Assembly (NCBI RefSeq): GCF_003182255.1
Contig: NZ_QGTQ01000039.1
Location: 1 to 55,599, forward strand
Direction of reading: 5' to 3'
Source of the DNA: Paenibacillus cellulosilyticus
Lineage (GTDB): Bacteria; Bacillota; Bacilli; Paenibacillales; Paenibacillaceae
DNA length: 55,599 bases
The notes beneath the pieces were generated by a model that saw only the letters and a list, made by a program, of their open reading frames with translations, had not been told where the DNA came from and did no database searches. Position numbers and translations under genes: made by a program. Shown here piece after piece: positions 8,351 through 16,516 of this stretch (its first letter is position 1; every line of letters begins with the position of its first letter).

Positions 8351-9052
8351 ATGACGGTTCGCGCAGTATTGTTCGATTTCGACGGATTGACGATCGATAC
8401 GGAGACGCCTTGGTATGAGGCTTTCGCCAAGCTTTACCGCGAGCACGGACATGAACTGGCACTTGAGCAGTATGCCCGTTGTATCGGAACGACATTCGCT
8501 TCCTTTGACCCTTATGAAGAGTTAATCACTCGTGGCGTTGACCGGTCTCGGAGCGAGCTTCAGCAGATGGTGAATGACATCTACAAGTCTAGAATGAATG
8601 AAATCACGCTTCGGCCAGGGGTACGAGAATATTTAGATGCTGCTAAGGCAGCAGGAATGCGAATTGCGATTGTATCCAGCTCGCATTGGTCATGGATTGA
8701 ACCATATTTGCAGCGTTTCGAGCTGCTAAGCTATTTCGATCTCGTTATGACGGCAGATAAGGTTAAGCATGTGAAACCTGACCCTGAGCTGTATTTGAAT
8801 GCTTTAGCAGAACTGCAACTGGAAACTCATGAAGCTATCGCGTTTGAAGATTCCTTAAACGGCCTTAAAGCAGCCAAGCAGGCGGGTATCCGTTGTGTTG
8901 TCGTACCGAATGACGTTACGCGTGCTTTCCCGTTCGAGACAGTGGGCTATGACGGCATGCTGAACTCGATGACAGAGATGTCTCTGACCCAGCTGCTAGA
9001 AGCAATCGAAGCTGAGGTGCCAATCGTACAGATACGAAATAATCTAGCTTAA
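8351..9052 (+). CDS. HAD hydrolase, beta-phosphoglucomutase-like
   Basis: 233 residues. Motif I is LFDFDGLTIDTETPW with the two Asp; the alpha-helical cap follows; motif II is in IAIVSSSHWSW, the Lys motif in VKHVKPDPELY, and motif IV in IAFEDSLNGLKAAKQAG. These match the sugar-phosphatase / beta-PGM subgroup of HAD enzymes. The frame is open from 8297, overlapping the signal peptidase gene, but AGGAGG just upstream points to ATG 8351. A terminator follows. Confidence 0.9.
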   Translation: MTVRAVLFDFDGLTIDTETPWYEAFAKLYREHGHELALEQYARCIGTTFASFDPYEELITRGVDRSRSELQQMVNDIYKSRMNEITLRPGVREYLDAAKAAGMRIAIVSSSHWSWIEPYLQRFELLSYFDLVMTADKVKHVKPDPELYLNALAELQLETHEAIAFEDSLNGLKAAKQAGIRCVVVPNDVTRAFPFETVGYDGMLNSMTEMSLTQLLEAIEAEVPIVQIRNNLA

Positions 9053-9067
9053 GCGTTAATGAAGATG

Positions 9068-9110
9068 AAGAGCTATAACGGAACTTACTTCCAGTTTATA
9101 GCTCTTTTTT
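9068..9110 (+). terminator. Terminator after the HAD gene
   Basis: AAGAGCTATAA (9068-9078) pairs with TTATAGCTCTT (9096-9106), followed by TTTT. It closes the run of genes starting at 6780. Confidence 0.85.
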
Positions 9111-9303
9111 ATGCTTCTGCTGCATAATGAGTAGGTGGAAGGGCATCCTGTCGTCGTGGCTCTTTATGCAAAATTGCTGTAAATACGCGTTTTGTCGAAA
9201 CAATCGTATACCCTTGCCCAAGTAAAACATGATACACTAAGGTCACGGCTACAGTGCGAAGCCGCCGGTGTTCACCATTTCTGAATGCAAGGAGGAGTGC
9301 GCC

Positions 9304-9768
9304 TTGGATAACTGCTCGATCATTTCGAAGCCCGCCATACACTTGGTTGGAATAAGCTATTGCGGACCCTATTCGACGTTTCCGGATGAATCGATCCGCT
9401 TGCAGGGCGAATTTCTCGCTAGGAGACATGAACTGAACGGGGCGGAACTATCTTCCGCATTGTACAGTCCTTATTTCGGCAACGAAGTGTTCGCAACCTA
9501 TTGGGCTTGCTATGAAGTGAATCATATGAAGCATGTACCACCGGGCATGGTGCAGTTTACGATTCCAGAACGCAAGTATGCGATGGTCACTTGCACGAAC
9601 AAGCGGATCGGAGAGGGCTACGATCAGCTTACGTCGTGGATGACGGAGCATAAGCTCAATAAGCAGGACACCGCTGTGTCACTCGAAATTTTTTACCTCG
9701 ACGAGCATTTGGAAGAAGTAACGGTAGATTTACTCATCCCGTTAGCCGAAGGTTCGAATAAAGAATAA
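9304..9768 (+). CDS. GyrI-like small-molecule-binding domain protein
   Basis: About 154 residues of a GyrI-like / AraC effector-binding domain (SOUL-type fold): HLVGISYCGPYSTFP at the first strand, LYSPYFGNEVFATYWACYEV, and FTIPERKYAMVTCTNKRIGEGYDQLTSWM, ending with VSLEIFYLDE, all typical of the family. No DNA-binding part is present. Such stand-alone domains bind or hydrolyse small molecules. The start is TTG 9304, supported by AAGGAGGAG 7 bases upstream; no ATG fits that RBS. Confidence 0.8.
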   Translation: MDNCSIISKPAIHLVGISYCGPYSTFPDESIRLQGEFLARRHELNGAELSSALYSPYFGNEVFATYWACYEVNHMKHVPPGMVQFTIPERKYAMVTCTNKRIGEGYDQLTSWMTEHKLNKQDTAVSLEIFYLDEHLEEVTVDLLIPLAEGSNKE

Positions 9769-9786
9769 AGGTCTTGATATCGTTTT

Positions 9787-10752
9787 ATGAATGCAAAATC
9801 GTTTTTCACTCACCCGCTCGGCATTGTCGCCGGCTCAGTCGGCGCAACGCTGCTGTGGGGGAGTGCCTACCCAACGCTTAAAAGCAGCTATGAGGAACTC
9901 GGTATCGATGGAACGGATTGGTTTGAACAGCTGTTGTTCGCCGGTTATCGTTTCACGCTTGCCGGATTGCTCATTTTTTTGTTTATGCTCTTGACGAGAG
10001 AATCTCTTAAGTTCAGACAAGGCTCATCGAAAGCCATCTTGTCACTCGCACTTGTACAGACGGTGCTGCAATATATGTTCTTCTACACGGGCTTATCGCA
10101 CAGCTCAGGCGTATTTGGCGCTGTTATTTCGGGAACGATTACGTTCTTCTCTATTATCTTCGTCCATTTCGCAGATCCAAACGATCGGATTAACAGCCGC
10201 AAGGCAGGTGGACTGCTGCTTGGATTAGCTGGGCTGCTGTTTCTAGCGATTCCTAAGGGCATTGAGCTTGGTTGGCATAAAGCTTTTGGAATTGGAGAGC
10301 TTTTGCTTCTAGGTGCTGCATTGTTCGCCGGTTATGGCAATCTGTTATCGAAGCGGGCAGTTTCCCGTTTCTCGGTTACGTATGTGAATGGGTACCAAAT
10401 GGTACTTGGCGGTCTTGCGCTCATTGTTGTGGGCGGTGTGGTGGAAGGATTCGCACCGTTCCATTGGACGACTACTGCCATTATCCTGCTGTTCTACTCC
10501 GCTGTCATTTCGTCAGCGGGTTTCGTTCTGTGGAATTATGTGATGAAATATAACTCAGTTGGCTCTACCGCATCGTTCCTGTTCCTTACACCGGTATTCG
10601 GCGTCATTATGTCCGCTATCTTCCTACGGGAAGAGGTGGGCTTTGCCGTTATCGCTTCACTAATGGCAGTTTGCTGCGGCATTGTGCTCGTCAATCGGAA
10701 GGGGAAGATGAATAAGGAGCGGCTTGCTGCAGAATCTGCACCAGTACGATAG
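9787..10752 (+). CDS. DMT-superfamily transporter (EamA domains)
   Basis: 321 residues with about ten hydrophobic helices arranged as two EamA repeats. The first repeat begins with LLWGSAYPTLKSSY, the classic EamA entry motif; the second ends with FLTPVFGVIMSAIFLREEV, where the Pro in helix 9 and the following Glu are conserved. A likely exporter of amino acids or metabolites in the cell membrane; substrate unknown. The RBS is weak. A PhzF-type gene follows 45 bases later, possibly cotranscribed. Confidence 0.9.
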   Translation: MNAKSFFTHPLGIVAGSVGATLLWGSAYPTLKSSYEELGIDGTDWFEQLLFAGYRFTLAGLLIFLFMLLTRESLKFRQGSSKAILSLALVQTVLQYMFFYTGLSHSSGVFGAVISGTITFFSIIFVHFADPNDRINSRKAGGLLLGLAGLLFLAIPKGIELGWHKAFGIGELLLLGAALFAGYGNLLSKRAVSRFSVTYVNGYQMVLGGLALIVVGGVVEGFAPFHWTTTAIILLFYSAVISSAGFVLWNYVMKYNSVGSTASFLFLTPVFGVIMSAIFLREEVGFAVIASLMAVCCGIVLVNRKGKMNKERLAAESAPVR

Positions 10753-10797
10753 CATTGAATTAGGGTAGAAGATGCTTGTTTCGAGGGGGATTGTAAT

Positions 10798-11640
10798 ATG
10801 AATTCGAATCGCGAATCACACGCTTCAATCCAACAGCCAGGAAGTACGGTGCCGATTTGGACAGTTGATGCATTCACGGCAACGCCCTTCAGCGGTAACC
10901 CCGCGGCCGTGTGCTTGCTAGACGTCCAGCCGTCAAGAGATTGGATGCAGCGCGTAGCGGCTGAGATGAATTTATCAGAGACAGCGTTTCTTCGTCCATT
11001 GGAAGACGGAATGTATGAATTAAGATGGTTTACACCGCAGGCTGAGGTCGACCTCTGTGGTCATGCTACGCTCGCTGCGGCACATATTTTATACGAGACA
11101 GGTCGTCTTGGTGAACTAACAGCCGCGCGATTCGAGACGAAGAGCGGCTGTCTTACAGCATATCGGGAAGGCGGAGGCATTCGACTGGACTTTCCATCTG
11201 AGCCGGTTAGCCCGATGTCACCGCCTGAAGAGCTAATTGAAGCGCTTGGCTTCATCCCTCGATATGTGGGCAGCAATCGCCTTGATATTATGGTAGAAGC
11301 GGATAATGAGGCAACCGTTAGAGGGCTTCAGCCCGATTTGGCGCTGCTTCGAGCCTTGAATACGCGAGGCGTTATTGTGACGAGCCGATCGAATGCGACG
11401 GGCAGCTATGATTTTGTATCCCGGGCGTTTTTTCCTGCGATAGGAATCGATGAAGATCCCGTTACCGGTTCTGCACATTGTGCGCTTGCGCCGTATTGGG
11501 CGAAGCGATTGCGCAAGGATGAGCTGCGAGCTTACCAGGCTTCGGCACGCGGCGGAAGCATGACTGTAAAGGTACAAGGGGATCGTGTTATGCTCATTGG
11601 GCAGGCGATAACCGTACTCTCTGGCCGTTTATTTGCCTAA
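10798..11640 (+). CDS. PhzF-family isomerase/epimerase
   Basis: 280 residues with the diaminopimelate-epimerase-like double fold. VDAFTATPFSGNPAAVC (about residues 23-39), the catalytic Glu61 in NLSETAFL, LCGHATLAAAH, and the second-half signature DEDPVTGSAHC all match PhzF proteins. PhzF itself isomerises dihydro-hydroxyanthranilate in phenazine synthesis, but most members, and probably this one, are stand-alone enzymes of unknown substrate, since no phenazine genes are nearby. GAGGGGG lies upstream of the ATG. Confidence 0.92.
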   Translation: MNSNRESHASIQQPGSTVPIWTVDAFTATPFSGNPAAVCLLDVQPSRDWMQRVAAEMNLSETAFLRPLEDGMYELRWFTPQAEVDLCGHATLAAAHILYETGRLGELTAARFETKSGCLTAYREGGGIRLDFPSEPVSPMSPPEELIEALGFIPRYVGSNRLDIMVEADNEATVRGLQPDLALLRALNTRGVIVTSRSNATGSYDFVSRAFFPAIGIDEDPVTGSAHCALAPYWAKRLRKDELRAYQASARGGSMTVKVQGDRVMLIGQAITVLSGRLFA

Positions 11641-11677
11641 TTCGAAGCCGGGTTCTAGAATCTACTTGTTAAAGCTA

Positions 11678-11719
11678 GGGGCATGTCGCATTGTAGGGGG
11701 CATGCCCCCATGCTATAAT
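11678..11719 (+). promoter_or_regulatory. Promoter of queDEC with a palindrome between -35 and -10
   Basis: TTGTAG (11691-11696) and TATAAT (11714-11719) are separated by exactly 17 bases. Overlapping the spacer is the perfect palindrome GGGGGCATGCCCCC (11696-11709), and the half site GGGGCATG is repeated at 11678-11685, 19 bases upstream. A protein bound here would cover the promoter, so it looks like an operator. The predicted RNA leader to the queD ATG (11749) is only about 20-25 bases, too short for a riboswitch. Confidence 0.7.
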
Positions 11720-11748
11720 AGGCGTATTGCGAACAATGAGGTGCTGTA

Positions 11749-12228
11749 ATGAATTACGAGATTCCAAGAAAAGTACAGGTGCTTGGTGAAGATATTCAAT
11801 CTCACCAACTGCGTTACCATAAGCGAAGAGTGCTTCTATCCAAAGAATTTACGTTTGATAGCGCACATCATCTTCATAACTACGAGGGTAAGTGCATGAA
11901 TCTGCACGGGCATACGTATAAAGTCCAGTTGATGATGTCCGGTGTACCTGACGAACGAGGCATCAGCATCGACTTCTCGGATATGAAGCGAATTGCGCAG
12001 GCTCGAATTATCGAGCCGCTCGACCATCGATATTTGAACGAAGTACTGCCACCCATGAACACGACTGCTGAGAACATGGTCGTATGGATGTATGAGCAGG
12101 TGCATGAGGCGCTCGTTGAAGAAGGGCTGTATCCGAATGTGCGTGTAGAGGAAGTGCGGCTGTGGGAGACGCCTACAAGCTTCGCTGCCATTACGCGTGA
12201 ATGGATGGAGGCAGCGGACAATGAGTAG
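11749..12228 (+). CDS. queD: 6-carboxy-5,6,7,8-tetrahydropterin synthase
   Basis: 159 residues. QueD turns 7,8-dihydroneopterin triphosphate into carboxytetrahydropterin, the second step to queuosine. Zinc ligands are His40 in FDSAHH and His53/His55 in NLHGHTYKV, with catalytic Cys49 just before; later blocks are IDFSDMKRI, PLDHRYLN and RLWETPTSFA. An N-terminal extension of about 25 residues precedes the fold. GAGGTG is about 6 bases before the ATG. It overlaps queE by 8 bases and leads the queD-queE-queC operon. Confidence 0.95.
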   Translation: MNYEIPRKVQVLGEDIQSHQLRYHKRRVLLSKEFTFDSAHHLHNYEGKCMNLHGHTYKVQLMMSGVPDERGISIDFSDMKRIAQARIIEPLDHRYLNEVLPPMNTTAENMVVWMYEQVHEALVEEGLYPNVRVEEVRLWETPTSFAAITREWMEAADNE

Positions 12229-12937
12229 TTCCGATATGCATCAGAGCGAGCGCGATCCGCTCGATACAAGACTTCCAATGGTAGAAATATTCGAAACGGT
12301 CGAAGGCGAAGGCACGCGTGCCGGGTTTCCGACCGTTTTTGTGCGTTTGTTCGGCTGCAACCTGCGCTGCACCTGGTGCGATACGACCTACAGCTATCCG
12401 CCAGCCAAATCGGAGTTTACACTCTCGATTCGTGAAATCGTTGAGCAGGTACGTTCTTATAAGTCGAAGCATATCTGCTTCACGGGCGGGGAGCCACTTC
12501 TGTACGGAGATAAGTCAGCTCGACTTCTTCAGGCGCTTGCCGATATTGAAGGCATTGTCGATGTGCACGTAGAGACGAACGGCGCCATTGGACTTGCTCC
12601 GTTCCTTGAGAAGGTACAAGCAAGCAATGTACGATATGTGATGGATTATAAGCTGCCGGATTCGGGCGAGAATGAACGTATGGATTCGGACAATTTTGCG
12701 CTGCTTCGTTCGCAGGATGAAGTGAAGTTCGTTATTGCAACGGATCGAGATTTCGATTTCGCCGTGGAGACGCTGAAGCGATATCCGACGAAGGCATTGC
12801 CGATGTTCAGCCCGGTATGGGAGAGCATGCCGCCGGCAAAGCTGGTGGAACGCATGCTTGAAGCCGGTCTGTCGAACGTTAAGCTGAATATGCAGCTGCA
12901 CAAAATCATTTGGGACCCAGCGAAGCGCGGGGTTTAA
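12221..12937 (+). CDS. queE: 7-carboxy-7-deazaguanine synthase (radical SAM)
   Basis: 238 residues. QueE rearranges carboxytetrahydropterin into 7-carboxy-7-deazaguanine with S-adenosylmethionine and a 4Fe-4S cluster. The cluster motif C-x3-C-x2-C is at Cys46, Cys50 and Cys53 (FGCNLRCTWCDT); FETVEGEG before it and CFTGGEPLL after it are diagnostic. The start is ATG 12221, with GGAGG 9 bases upstream inside the end of queD; an ATG at 12197 has no suitable RBS. Confidence 0.96.
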   Translation: MSSSDMHQSERDPLDTRLPMVEIFETVEGEGTRAGFPTVFVRLFGCNLRCTWCDTTYSYPPAKSEFTLSIREIVEQVRSYKSKHICFTGGEPLLYGDKSARLLQALADIEGIVDVHVETNGAIGLAPFLEKVQASNVRYVMDYKLPDSGENERMDSDNFALLRSQDEVKFVIATDRDFDFAVETLKRYPTKALPMFSPVWESMPPAKLVERMLEAGLSNVKLNMQLHKIIWDPAKRGV

Positions 12938-12956
12938 AGAGAGGACGAGAGTCGTC

Positions 12957-13667
12957 ATGAGTGAAACGAAGAAAGCAGTCATTATACTAAGCGGCGGCTT
13001 GGACAGCACGACCTGTATGGGTTTTGCTAAGGAAGCAGGATATGAGCTGTATCCTATTACATTCGATTATGGTCAACGCCATCGGATCGAATTGGAGAAG
13101 TCGCAGCAGGTTGCTGACTTCTACAGCGTTAGTGATCGGTACAAAGTCATAAAGCTTGATTTCTTGCGGGGGATTGGCGGCAATGCACTGACAGATGACT
13201 CGATCGCGGTTCCGACAGCTACTGGCATTGAACAGAAGGATGCGGAAGAAGCGGGCAATGATATCCCTGTCACTTATGTGCCAGGCCGGAACTTCATGTT
13301 CTTGGCGATTGCGACGTCGTTCGCCGAAGCCGTTGGCGCGGAAGCAATCTACATTGGTGTAAATGCACTTGATTACAGCGGTTACCCAGACTGTCGTCCT
13401 GACTTCATTGCAAAGGTACAAGAAGCAATGGCACTCGCGACGAAGGTCGGCGTTGAAGGCAAGCCGATTACAATTGAAACGCCGCTTATCTCGCTGAGCA
13501 AGGCGGATATCGTACGTGAAGGCATGCGGATGGGTGTACCGTATGAGCTGACGACGAGCTGCTACAACGGAAAAGAGGAAGCGTGTGGCGAATGCGATAG
13601 CTGCATGCTTCGCCTGAAGGGTTTCAAGGAAGCGGGTCATAAGGACCCGATCCCTTATGCGATTTAA
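12957..13667 (+). CDS. queC: 7-cyano-7-deazaguanine (preQ0) synthase
   Basis: 236 residues. QueC converts carboxydeazaguanine to preQ0 using ATP and ammonia. The PP-loop is SGGLDST (residues 12-18); the zinc site is Cys202, Cys210, Cys213 and Cys216 (CYNGKEEACGECDSC); VPGRNFMFLAIA is the conserved middle block. It is 19 bases after queE and ends the operon at a strong terminator. The queF reductase is not in the window. Confidence 0.96.
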   Translation: MSETKKAVIILSGGLDSTTCMGFAKEAGYELYPITFDYGQRHRIELEKSQQVADFYSVSDRYKVIKLDFLRGIGGNALTDDSIAVPTATGIEQKDAEEAGNDIPVTYVPGRNFMFLAIATSFAEAVGAEAIYIGVNALDYSGYPDCRPDFIAKVQEAMALATKVGVEGKPITIETPLISLSKADIVREGMRMGVPYELTTSCYNGKEEACGECDSCMLRLKGFKEAGHKDPIPYAI

Positions 13668-13683
13668 TGGAATCGATGTAACA

Positions 13684-13734
13684 AAAAATGGCTGCTCACG
13701 ACGCATTGGATGCGTTTCGTGGGCAGCCATTTTT
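13684..13734. terminator. Bidirectional terminator between queC and the diguanylate cyclase gene
   Basis: ATGGCTGCTCACGA (from 13688) pairs with TCGTGGGCAGCCAT (to 13730), extended by ACGCAT/ATGCGT in the inner part, flanked by A and T runs on the two sides. It can stop queC from the left and the minus-strand gene from the right. Confidence 0.9.
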
Positions 13735-13766
13735 GATTAAAAAGAAATGAGAAGTTCATTACTGAA

Positions 13767-14960
13767 TCACTCTTCTCCAGAAGCTTTACTGCGTCTTGAT
13801 TTCGAGCGATTAGACTTGGCTACGACGGACACTTTGTTCTTGCCTGTCGTCTTGGAGATGTACATCGCTTCGTCGGCTTCCTTAACGATGTCTAGTACGG
13901 ATTGACCTGGGCTCGAAGTACTGACTCCGATACTGATCGTAACGCCCGTCTCCGTCTCTACCCGTCGACGAATGGTTTCTGCTACGTCCGCAGCTTTAAC
14001 CTTCACATTACCGCGAACTGCAGCCAGCAGCTCTTCACCGCCATAACGGCCAGCTGTACCGATTCCGTTCGACTCTTCCTTAATAATATCTGCGACCTTC
14101 TTCAAGATGACATCAGCCGCATGGTGACCCTGTGTATCGTTCAATTTCTTGAAATTATCGATATCGCAGAAAATGATCGAAATAACACCTTGTTCACGCA
14201 GCCATTTGTCACAACGCGTAATGAAATGTTTACGATTGTACAGGGAGGTCAAGCCATCGGTAATCGATGATTGATGAATGTCGAGCATGCGTTCAATGAC
14301 CCATTCGAACAACATAAGGAACAGCAGCGTAAAATAGATTAATGGTACGAAATTGATCAGCACGACGATAAAAGGCTTCTCGCCATGGAACACATAGCCA
14401 TCAGCTACACTTGCTAATTGATAAAAGAAGTATGTACCAAGACTGAGCACGAACTTACGATTCAATGCGATGCCGCGCGTGTCGACAAGAATTAGAAAGT
14501 TAATAATGAGCGAGTAAAAATCGAGTGTGAGCACTTGCATGCTCGTTCCTCTAACGGGATGCTCCAGCAAGCTGCAGTCGAAATATAATTGAATGCCAGC
14601 CAGTATGAATGGCGCAACCAGCATCGAGATGAATGCCCATCCGACCAATCTTCCCGAAGGGCGGGTATATAATTTAATGAAAACAAAGTTTATAATGATG
14701 AATGAAACAATCTGCAGAATGGAAGCAGTTAAGTAAGGCCAAGGTGATGCATTGGATTCTGGTGAAGCCACGTACATCCGGATGATATATTGGATGCATA
14801 CGAGCAGCAGACCTGCGATGAGCCAGCCATACACCTTGTATTTGCGATAGCTCTGATGAAGCTTTGCCGACATGAACAGCATGAGTATAACGATTACGAT
14901 GACGCAAGCTGAAGAGAGAATCATACCGGTTGAACCGGTTAGCCAATTGACAATCGCCAT
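13767..14960 (-). CDS. Membrane-bound diguanylate cyclase (GGDEF)
   Basis: 397 residues. Residues 1-220 hold about seven or eight hydrophobic helices, an integral-membrane sensor without a recognised named domain. The GGDEF domain (about 228-385) has SSITDGLTSLYNRKHF at its start, the active site GGEEL at 307-311, the metal Asp in FCDIDNFKKLND, and ISIGVSTS. It should make cyclic di-GMP from two GTP. The RxxD inhibitory site is absent, so product feedback is not expected. The C-terminal tail is a short Arg/Lys/Ser-rich stretch. It is transcribed away from the glycosyltransferase gene. Confidence 0.93.
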   Translation of the reverse strand: MAIVNWLTGSTGMILSSACVIVIVILMLFMSAKLHQSYRKYKVYGWLIAGLLLVCIQYIIRMYVASPESNASPWPYLTASILQIVSFIIINFVFIKLYTRPSGRLVGWAFISMLVAPFILAGIQLYFDCSLLEHPVRGTSMQVLTLDFYSLIINFLILVDTRGIALNRKFVLSLGTYFFYQLASVADGYVFHGEKPFIVVLINFVPLIYFTLLFLMLFEWVIERMLDIHQSSITDGLTSLYNRKHFITRCDKWLREQGVISIIFCDIDNFKKLNDTQGHHAADVILKKVADIIKEESNGIGTAGRYGGEELLAAVRGNVKVKAADVAETIRRRVETETGVTISIGVSTSSPGQSVLDIVKEADEAMYISKTTGKNKVSVVAKSNRSKSRRSKASGEE

Positions 14961-15115
14961 GTGTACGATACCACCAGTTTCATAGAGTTACATATTGTTT
15001 ACCACATAAGAATTCATACATTCCCGAGCCGACCGGGGAAAATAAATTCTTATTGGCTATAAATTCTACCTTCAAGCGCGGCCGTTCATTCTCGAATGAC
15101 TGGACTTAAGGTTTA

Positions 15116-15241
15116 TTTACAGAAACATATGTTCTAGTATATCATGTTTAAGGCATACCGCCTAGAGACGAAAGTCAGATGATGTCGAAGGTCCGTAGGC
15201 AGCTTATGTTTCTAGTTTTATGAGGTTAGGGGGCAGTTGCC
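15116..15241 (+). promoter_or_regulatory. Promoter and possibly folded leader of the glycosyltransferase gene
   Basis: TTTACA (15116-15121) and TATATC (15138-15143) with 16 bases between them form a plausible sigma-A promoter. The following roughly 90-base leader contains GCCTA (15160-15164) complementary to TAGGC (15196-15200), enclosing GAC-GAAA-GTC (15167-15176), a GNRA-type tetraloop hairpin. This could be a regulatory RNA, but it matches no riboswitch class I can name. Confidence 0.4.
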
Positions 15242-16390
15242 TTGAATATTTTACAAGCCTTATTCTTTCCACCGGAGCAGCCCGGCGGTGTTTCCTCGAT
15301 GGTTCCTTACATCCAAGAGCGGTTCAATCGCGCTGGATGGTCGATGGAATTGTTCTCGCTGCCGAAGCGAGTTCGTAACAAAGGTCAGGAAGAAGTTTAT
15401 TTCGAAACCTTTGATGCTGCAGAGTTTGTTGGTAATCCGATTGTCGACAAATATTTGCAAACGTATCGGGATTACGTCTGGTGGACGCGGATGCGTATCA
15501 AACGTTCTTACGATATGATTCACGCGCATCATCCTATTGCAGCACTGGTCATGAAACAGCTCTTCCCGGATACGCCCATCGTCATGACGATCCACTCCAG
15601 CTTTGAACGAGAGCTTATACTGAACGGCCGTATTCAAGAGGGCAGTGTCGAACACCGATTCTTGACTTCGCTCTATCGCGAGCTGGAGCTAAAGGTGGAT
15701 CAGTTGCTAACGGTTTCGGAATCATTCCGTCAATATATGACACCGTATCTGGATCACCCTGACAATGTTATCGTCATTCCGAATGGATTTGATGAGAAGA
15801 GATTCCGCCCAATCGCCCATGATAATCAAGTGACGCAGTTTATCACGGTGTGCCGCCTCGTACCTGCAAAAGGGTTAGACATTCTGCTTCGTGCATGTGC
15901 GAAGCTGAAGCAGCAAGGGCATCCGTTCGTGCTTCATATTATCGGGGATGGGCCGATTCGAGCGGAGCTGGAGCAGCTTGCAGTCGAGCTGGACTTATAC
16001 GATGAAATTATTTTTTATGGCTATATGCTTCATCCAGAAGAATTCATGCCATTCTTTGATGTGTTCGTCCTGCCGTCCCGAGCGGAGTCGTTCGGTTCCG
16101 TATTCGCAGAAGCTGCGCTTTGCCTGCTTGCGTTAGTTGGTACGAACGTTGGCGGAATTGGCGAGCAGATCGAGAATGAGGTGAACGGTCTGCTCGTACC
16201 GCCGGAAGATGTAGATGCTCTTGCTGAGGCGATGGAGAAGACGATTGTCGATCCAAGCTATCGTTACAATCTTGCGCGTGCCGCATGGGATAAGGCGAAG
16301 CGTGTTTACTCACTGACTCGCGTGGTGTCGCAGCTGAAAGAGGTTTATGTGAGCCTGTCTCCGCATCCGCTGGAGGATGAGGACCAATAG
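15242..16390 (+). CDS. Glycosyltransferase family 4 (GT-B fold)
   Basis: 382 residues. The N-terminal GT-B half starts LQALFFPPEQPGGVSSMV, with the glycine loop of glycosyltransferase_4; the C-terminal nucleotide-sugar half contains VCRLVPAKGLDILLRA, IIGDGPIRAELE, and the E-x7-E motif region SRAESFGSVFAEAAL followed by GTNVGGIGEQI. It transfers a sugar from a nucleotide donor to an unknown acceptor, probably in surface polysaccharide or glycolipid synthesis. TTG 15242 is used, 7 bases after AGGGGG. It stands next to a divergent diguanylate cyclase, and c-di-GMP control of surface sugars would fit, but that is inference. Confidence 0.92.
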   Translation: MNILQALFFPPEQPGGVSSMVPYIQERFNRAGWSMELFSLPKRVRNKGQEEVYFETFDAAEFVGNPIVDKYLQTYRDYVWWTRMRIKRSYDMIHAHHPIAALVMKQLFPDTPIVMTIHSSFERELILNGRIQEGSVEHRFLTSLYRELELKVDQLLTVSESFRQYMTPYLDHPDNVIVIPNGFDEKRFRPIAHDNQVTQFITVCRLVPAKGLDILLRACAKLKQQGHPFVLHIIGDGPIRAELEQLAVELDLYDEIIFYGYMLHPEEFMPFFDVFVLPSRAESFGSVFAEAALCLLALVGTNVGGIGEQIENEVNGLLVPPEDVDALAEAMEKTIVDPSYRYNLARAAWDKAKRVYSLTRVVSQLKEVYVSLSPHPLEDEDQ

Positions 16391-16398
16391 GGGGGAGC

Positions 16399-16456
16399 TC
16401 TACCCACCTTTAATCCTCGGGGTATCTACCTACCTAAATCCTCCCTGTTAGGGAAG
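16399..16456. repeat. Short C-rich repeat, related copy inverted near 20190
   Basis: Two tandem degenerate units begin TCTACCCACC (about 16400) and TCTACCTACC (16425); the second continues into TCCTCCCTGTTAGGGA. A closely similar stretch lies inverted at about 20176-20206 (CCCTCCCTTGCAGGGAGGG followed by TTTGGGTGGGTAGA). This suggests a dispersed intergenic repeat. Confidence 0.5.
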
Positions 16457-16466
16457 ACAGAAAGAT

Positions 16467-16516
16467 ACAAACAACGGGTGAGCAGATTGGCTATCTGCTC
16501 ACCCGTTGTTTGTTTA
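16467..16516. terminator. Bidirectional terminator between the glycosyltransferase and ykvI-like genes
   Basis: ACAAACAACGGGTGAGCAGA pairs almost perfectly with its inverted copy ending at 16514 around a 6-base loop, giving a stem of about 20 bp that serves two convergent genes. Confidence 0.92.

Noticed and set aside
11650..11682. preQ1-I riboswitch before queD (GGTTCTAG ... AAAGCTAGG)
   Set aside because: The words resemble the loop and tail of preQ1-I, but the required first stem cannot form and the segment lies upstream of the -35 box of the likely promoter.
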